A stretch of 8,477 nt of DNA. It comes from Chitinophaga pinensis (lineage in GTDB: Bacteria; Bacteroidota; Bacteroidia; Chitinophagales; Chitinophagaceae). The notes under the pieces are model-generated. The model ran no database searches. It was not told the DNA's origin and worked only from the letters and a program-made list of their open reading frames with translations. Position 1 is the first letter of the stretch; each line of letters begins with the position of its first letter. Both the position numbers and the translations under genes were made by a program. The stretch is taken from assembly GCA_943324055.2 (NCBI GenBank), contig CALPKD020000036.1:1-8477 (forward strand), in the 5' to 3' direction. This document shows positions 6,017-8,477 of this stretch, in pieces.

Positions 6017-7303
6017 GTGCAAGCCATTGTAGACTGTAATAGTTTTTACTGTTCCTGTGAACGACTTTTTCAACCTAAATTACAAAATGCACCTGTAGTA
6101 GTATTAAGTAATAATGATGGTTGTATTGTATCTCGTTCGGACGAAGCCAAAGCACTTGGCATTGATATGGCAATCCCATTTTTTCAAGCCAAAGATTTAA
6201 TAGAAAAAAATAAAATATTTGCATTCTCCTCCAACTACCACTTATATGGAGACCTAAGTTGGCGTGTGATGGAAACCATGAGACAGTTGCTACCACCGGG
6301 ATGTGTCGAAGTGTATTCGGTAGACGAAGCTTTTTTAGACTTAAATCATATCCCCAATGATCAACTGCAAAACTATTGTATTGAATTAAAAAATAAGATA
6401 GAAACCTGGACCGGCATTTCGGTTTCCATTGGCGTTGGACCTAACAAAGTATTAAGTAAAGTAGCGAACAGATTGGCTAAAAAAAATAAAATAAAAACCA
6501 ATTGCATCGTAGTGCTAGATGATACGAAAAAAATACAAGCAGCATTACAACAAACGCCTATCGAAGATGTTTGGGGTATTGGATTTAGTTATAGTGAAAA
6601 ACTAAAAACCTATGGAATACAAACCGCCTATGCACTCAGTATAAAAGATATGAGTTGGGGGAAACGTTTTTTAGGAGGCGTGGTGGGTATAAAATTAATA
6701 CGCGGATTAAAAGGTTTACAAAGTCATGGAATGCAAGCGCCGAGAACAGAAAAAAAGATGATTGCCACAACGCGTATGTTTGGCAGGGAAGTAAGTAAGT
6801 GGCAAGAGATAGAAGAAGCCTTAGCCACCTATGCAACACGCGCCACCGAAAAATTAAGAAGGCAACATAGTGCCGCAAGGGGAATAAGTGTTTTTTTGAT
6901 AAGAAAAGGTCCTATCAATCCAGATGCCACCTATTTTACCCATGGTAAGCAACTTAGTGGATACACCTTGTTAGACAATCCCTCCAACCTTACCCCTGAT
7001 ATTATAAAAGCAGTGGTGGAAATAGGCAAACACTTATTTGAGGAAGGAAGTGTGTACAAAAAAGCTGGTGTAATCTTAAGTGAGTTCGTACCAGACAATG
7101 CTTTGCAAACCAACCTTTTTGTACCACCAGCAGATGAAAAACGCAAAAAACTAATGAACGTTATTGACAACATGAATGCCGCCTACCGCGACGATATACT
7201 CAAATTTGGCACTAGCGGCACACATAAAAACTGGAAAATGAGAAGTGAACGTCGTAGCAAACGCTATACTACCCGCTGGGCTGAACTATGTGTGGTTAGA
7301 TAA
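6017..7303 (+). CDS. umuC: Y-family DNA polymerase V catalytic subunit UmuC
   Basis: This 428-residue translesion DNA polymerase acts with UmuD and the sliding clamp to copy damaged templates. Palm-domain metal ligands are Asp6 (IVDCNSFY) and Asp103-Glu104 (SVDEAF). Tyr11 is the steric-gate residue that excludes ribonucleotides. SNNDGCIVSR (31-40) and SIGVGPNKVLSKVANRLAKK (137-156) are typical family motifs. The little-finger domain follows, then the clamp-binding pentapeptide QTNLF (364-368; E. coli UmuC has QLNLF). A DUF4113-type tail ends in YTTRWAEL. The start is GTG at 6017. It is chosen because homologues begin with this M-x-A-I-V-D segment and because no ATG lies between it and the in-frame TAA at 5975. 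No Shine-Dalgarno site is visible. All key residues are present, so the polymerase should be active, in contrast to the altered UmuD beside it. Confidence 0.95.
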   Translation: MQAIVDCNSFYCSCERLFQPKLQNAPVVVLSNNDGCIVSRSDEAKALGIDMAIPFFQAKDLIEKNKIFAFSSNYHLYGDLSWRVMETMRQLLPPGCVEVYSVDEAFLDLNHIPNDQLQNYCIELKNKIETWTGISVSIGVGPNKVLSKVANRLAKKNKIKTNCIVVLDDTKKIQAALQQTPIEDVWGIGFSYSEKLKTYGIQTAYALSIKDMSWGKRFLGGVVGIKLIRGLKGLQSHGMQAPRTEKKMIATTRMFGREVSKWQEIEEALATYATRATEKLRRQHSAARGISVFLIRKGPINPDATYFTHGKQLSGYTLLDNPSNLTPDIIKAVVEIGKHLFEEGSVYKKAGVILSEFVPDNALQTNLFVPPADEKRKKLMNVIDNMNAAYRDDILKFGTSGTHKNWKMRSERRSKRYTTRWAELCVVR

Positions 7304-7309
7304 ACCACA
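7291..7309 (+). terminator. Hairpin over the umuC stop codon (weak terminator candidate)
   Basis: TGTGGTT (7291-7297) pairs perfectly with AACCACA (7303-7309) around a 5-nt loop, overlapping the umuC TAA. CCAC (7305-7308) can instead pair with GTGG (7313-7316), and TGG (7314-7316) can pair with CCA (7321-7323). There is no T-tract, so a classical rho-independent terminator is doubtful. It may be an mRNA 3'-end structure. Confidence 0.3.
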
Positions 7310-7333
7310 AACGTGGAAAACCATTTGACAAAA

Positions 7334-7371
7334 ATTCGTAGAAATGACTCCGCTTGCGTATTTTTGCGCAA
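7334..7371 (+). promoter_or_regulatory. Bacteroidota-type promoter for the carB half-gene
   Basis: TATTTTTG (7359-7366) is an exact match to the Bacteroidota -7 consensus TAnnTTTG. ATTCG at 7334-7338 is a one-mismatch -33 element with a 20-bp spacer. Transcription would start near 7372, leaving about 10 nt before the ATG at 7382. The -7 box is exactly the loop of an inverted repeat TTGCG (7354-7358) and CGCAA (7367-7371). This could be an operator over the promoter. Promoter support is moderate; the operator is speculative. Confidence 0.45.
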
Positions 7372-7381
7372 TTTAATATTT

Positions 7382-8477
7382 ATGAGCAATACGCTACCCT
7401 CAAACGAGTCCATTCGTTCCGCAAAGAAGAAAATCATTGTTTTAGGCAGTGGCCCCAATCGAATTGGCCAGGGAATTGAATTTGATTATTGTTGTGTACA
7501 TGGTTTATTAGCCGTTAAAGAAGCGGGATATGAAGCCATCATGGTGAACTGTAATCCCGAAACAGTATCTACCGATTTTGATATGGCCGACAAGTTATAT
7601 TTCGAGCCTGTGTTTTGGGAGCACCTTTGGGAAATTATCGAATTAGAACAACCAGAAGGAGTCATTGTACAATTAGGGGGTCAGACCGCTTTAAAATTAG
7701 CAAAACGTTTAACAGAAAGAGGAATTAAAATTATAGGTACTTCATTTGATAGCTTAGATATTGCAGAGGACAGAGGTCGTTTTAGTGATTTATTAAAAGA
7801 GCTTGATATTCCTTATCCTGAATACGGAACTGCCTATACAGCCGAAGAAGCAATTGACGTAGCCAACAAAGTAGGTTACCCAGTATTGGTTAGACCTAGT
7901 TATGTAATTGGTGGGCAAAGAATGAGAATCGTAATTAATGACGCCGAAGTTGAAACAGCTGTAGTAAGTATCTTAAAACATATTCCAGACAATAAAATAT
8001 TGATTGACCATTTCTTAGATCGTTGTCAAGAAGCAGAAGTAGATGCCATATTTGATGGCGAAACATTCCATATTATGGGTGTGATGGAGCATATCGAACC
8101 AGCAGGTATCCATAGCGGGGATAGCAATGCTGTATTACCAGCATTTAACCTTACGCCATTGATTGTTGAGAAGATGGAATTCTATAGCGAGAAGATTGCA
8201 AGAGCCTTGAATATTAAAGGACTCATCAATATCCAGTTTGCTATTAAAGATGATAAGGTATTTGTAATCGAGGCCAATCCAAGAGCTTCAAGAACAACCC
8301 CTTTCATTGCAAAAGCATACAAGATCCCTTATTTAAATATTGCTACAAAAATAATGTTGGGTGCTGCTAAGTTGACCGACTTTACCATGGAGAAAAAGTT
8401 AGACGGTTACGCAATTAAGGAGCCGGTATTTAGCTTTGATAAATTTCCAGGAGTCAACAAAGAATTAGGACCAGAGA
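7382..8477 (+). CDS. carB: Carbamoyl-phosphate synthase large subunit, free-standing C-terminal half (runs off the window)
   Basis: The 365 visible codons encode the second ATP-grasp half of CarB. This half phosphorylates carbamate to carbamoyl phosphate for pyrimidine and arginine synthesis. The signature GSGPNRIGQGIEFDYCCVHG (22-41) is that of the second half; the first half normally reads GPIVIGQACEFDYSG. Further markers are VNCNPETVSTDFD (55-67), QLGGQT (97-102), RPSYVIGGQRM (171-181) and the metal/ATP residues Gln285, Glu297 and Asn299 (E. coli Gln829, Glu841, Asn843). The protein starts only about 14 residues before this domain. The in-frame sequence back to the umuC stop (7301) has no homology to the first half and no ATG. 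The N-terminal synthetase half must therefore be encoded elsewhere, or this is an extra copy. The end, including any MGS-like allosteric domain, lies beyond the window. Confidence 0.88.
   Translation, partial: MSNTLPSNESIRSAKKKIIVLGSGPNRIGQGIEFDYCCVHGLLAVKEAGYEAIMVNCNPETVSTDFDMADKLYFEPVFWEHLWEIIELEQPEGVIVQLGGQTALKLAKRLTERGIKIIGTSFDSLDIAEDRGRFSDLLKELDIPYPEYGTAYTAEEAIDVANKVGYPVLVRPSYVIGGQRMRIVINDAEVETAVVSILKHIPDNKILIDHFLDRCQEAEVDAIFDGETFHIMGVMEHIEPAGIHSGDSNAVLPAFNLTPLIVEKMEFYSEKIARALNIKGLINIQFAIKDDKVFVIEANPRASRTTPFIAKAYKIPYLNIATKIMLGAAKLTDFTMEKKLDGYAIKEPVFSFDKFPGVNKELGPE

Noticed and set aside
6075..7458. Antisense open frames within umuC and the carB leader
   Set aside because: The translations show no recognisable family and the plus-strand genes account for the coding signal.

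Overview
The window is an AT-rich stretch of a Bacteroidota chromosome, most like a member of the Chitinophagaceae or a relative. This rests on protein character: a TonB-dependent receptor with an N-terminal carboxypeptidase-regulatory-like domain, an exported S-adenosylmethionine (SAM) hydroxide adenosyltransferase, a Bacteroidota-style Rieske oxygenase, and start codons preceded by A-rich sequence instead of Shine-Dalgarno sites. The family-level placement is inference; no rRNA or other marker is present.

Layout, left to right. (1) 1-257, minus: 5' end of a phosphotransferase of the aminoglycoside-phosphotransferase (APH) fold. (2) 358-3156, plus: a complete TonB-dependent outer-membrane receptor, closed by a strong intrinsic terminator at 3182-3214. 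(3) 3243-3333: an imperfect inverted repeat of about 90 bp between the terminator and the next gene. (4) 3342-4247, plus: SAM hydroxide adenosyltransferase (DUF62) with a signal peptide. (5) 4278-5369, minus, convergent with it: Rieske non-heme iron oxygenase alpha subunit. (6) 5524-7303, plus: a umuD-umuC pair for translesion synthesis, preceded by two tandem 15-bp dyads. (7) 7382 to the window end, plus: a gene that begins directly at the second (carbamate-phosphorylating) half of carbamoyl-phosphate synthase large subunit.

The umuD and umuC genes form one unit, 49 bp apart, and should make a Pol V-like mutasome. The UmuC active site, steric-gate Tyr and clamp-binding motif look intact. The UmuD-like protein lacks both residues of the Ser-Lys autoproteolytic dyad (Ala68 and Arg105 in their places). 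The other genes are single transcription units with no obvious shared pathway.

The points most worth following are the UmuD without its catalytic dyad, the tandem operator in front of it, the free-standing CarB C-terminal half, and the inverted-repeat element upstream of the SAM-cleaving enzyme. No CRISPR array, tRNA, rRNA or insertion sequence was seen.
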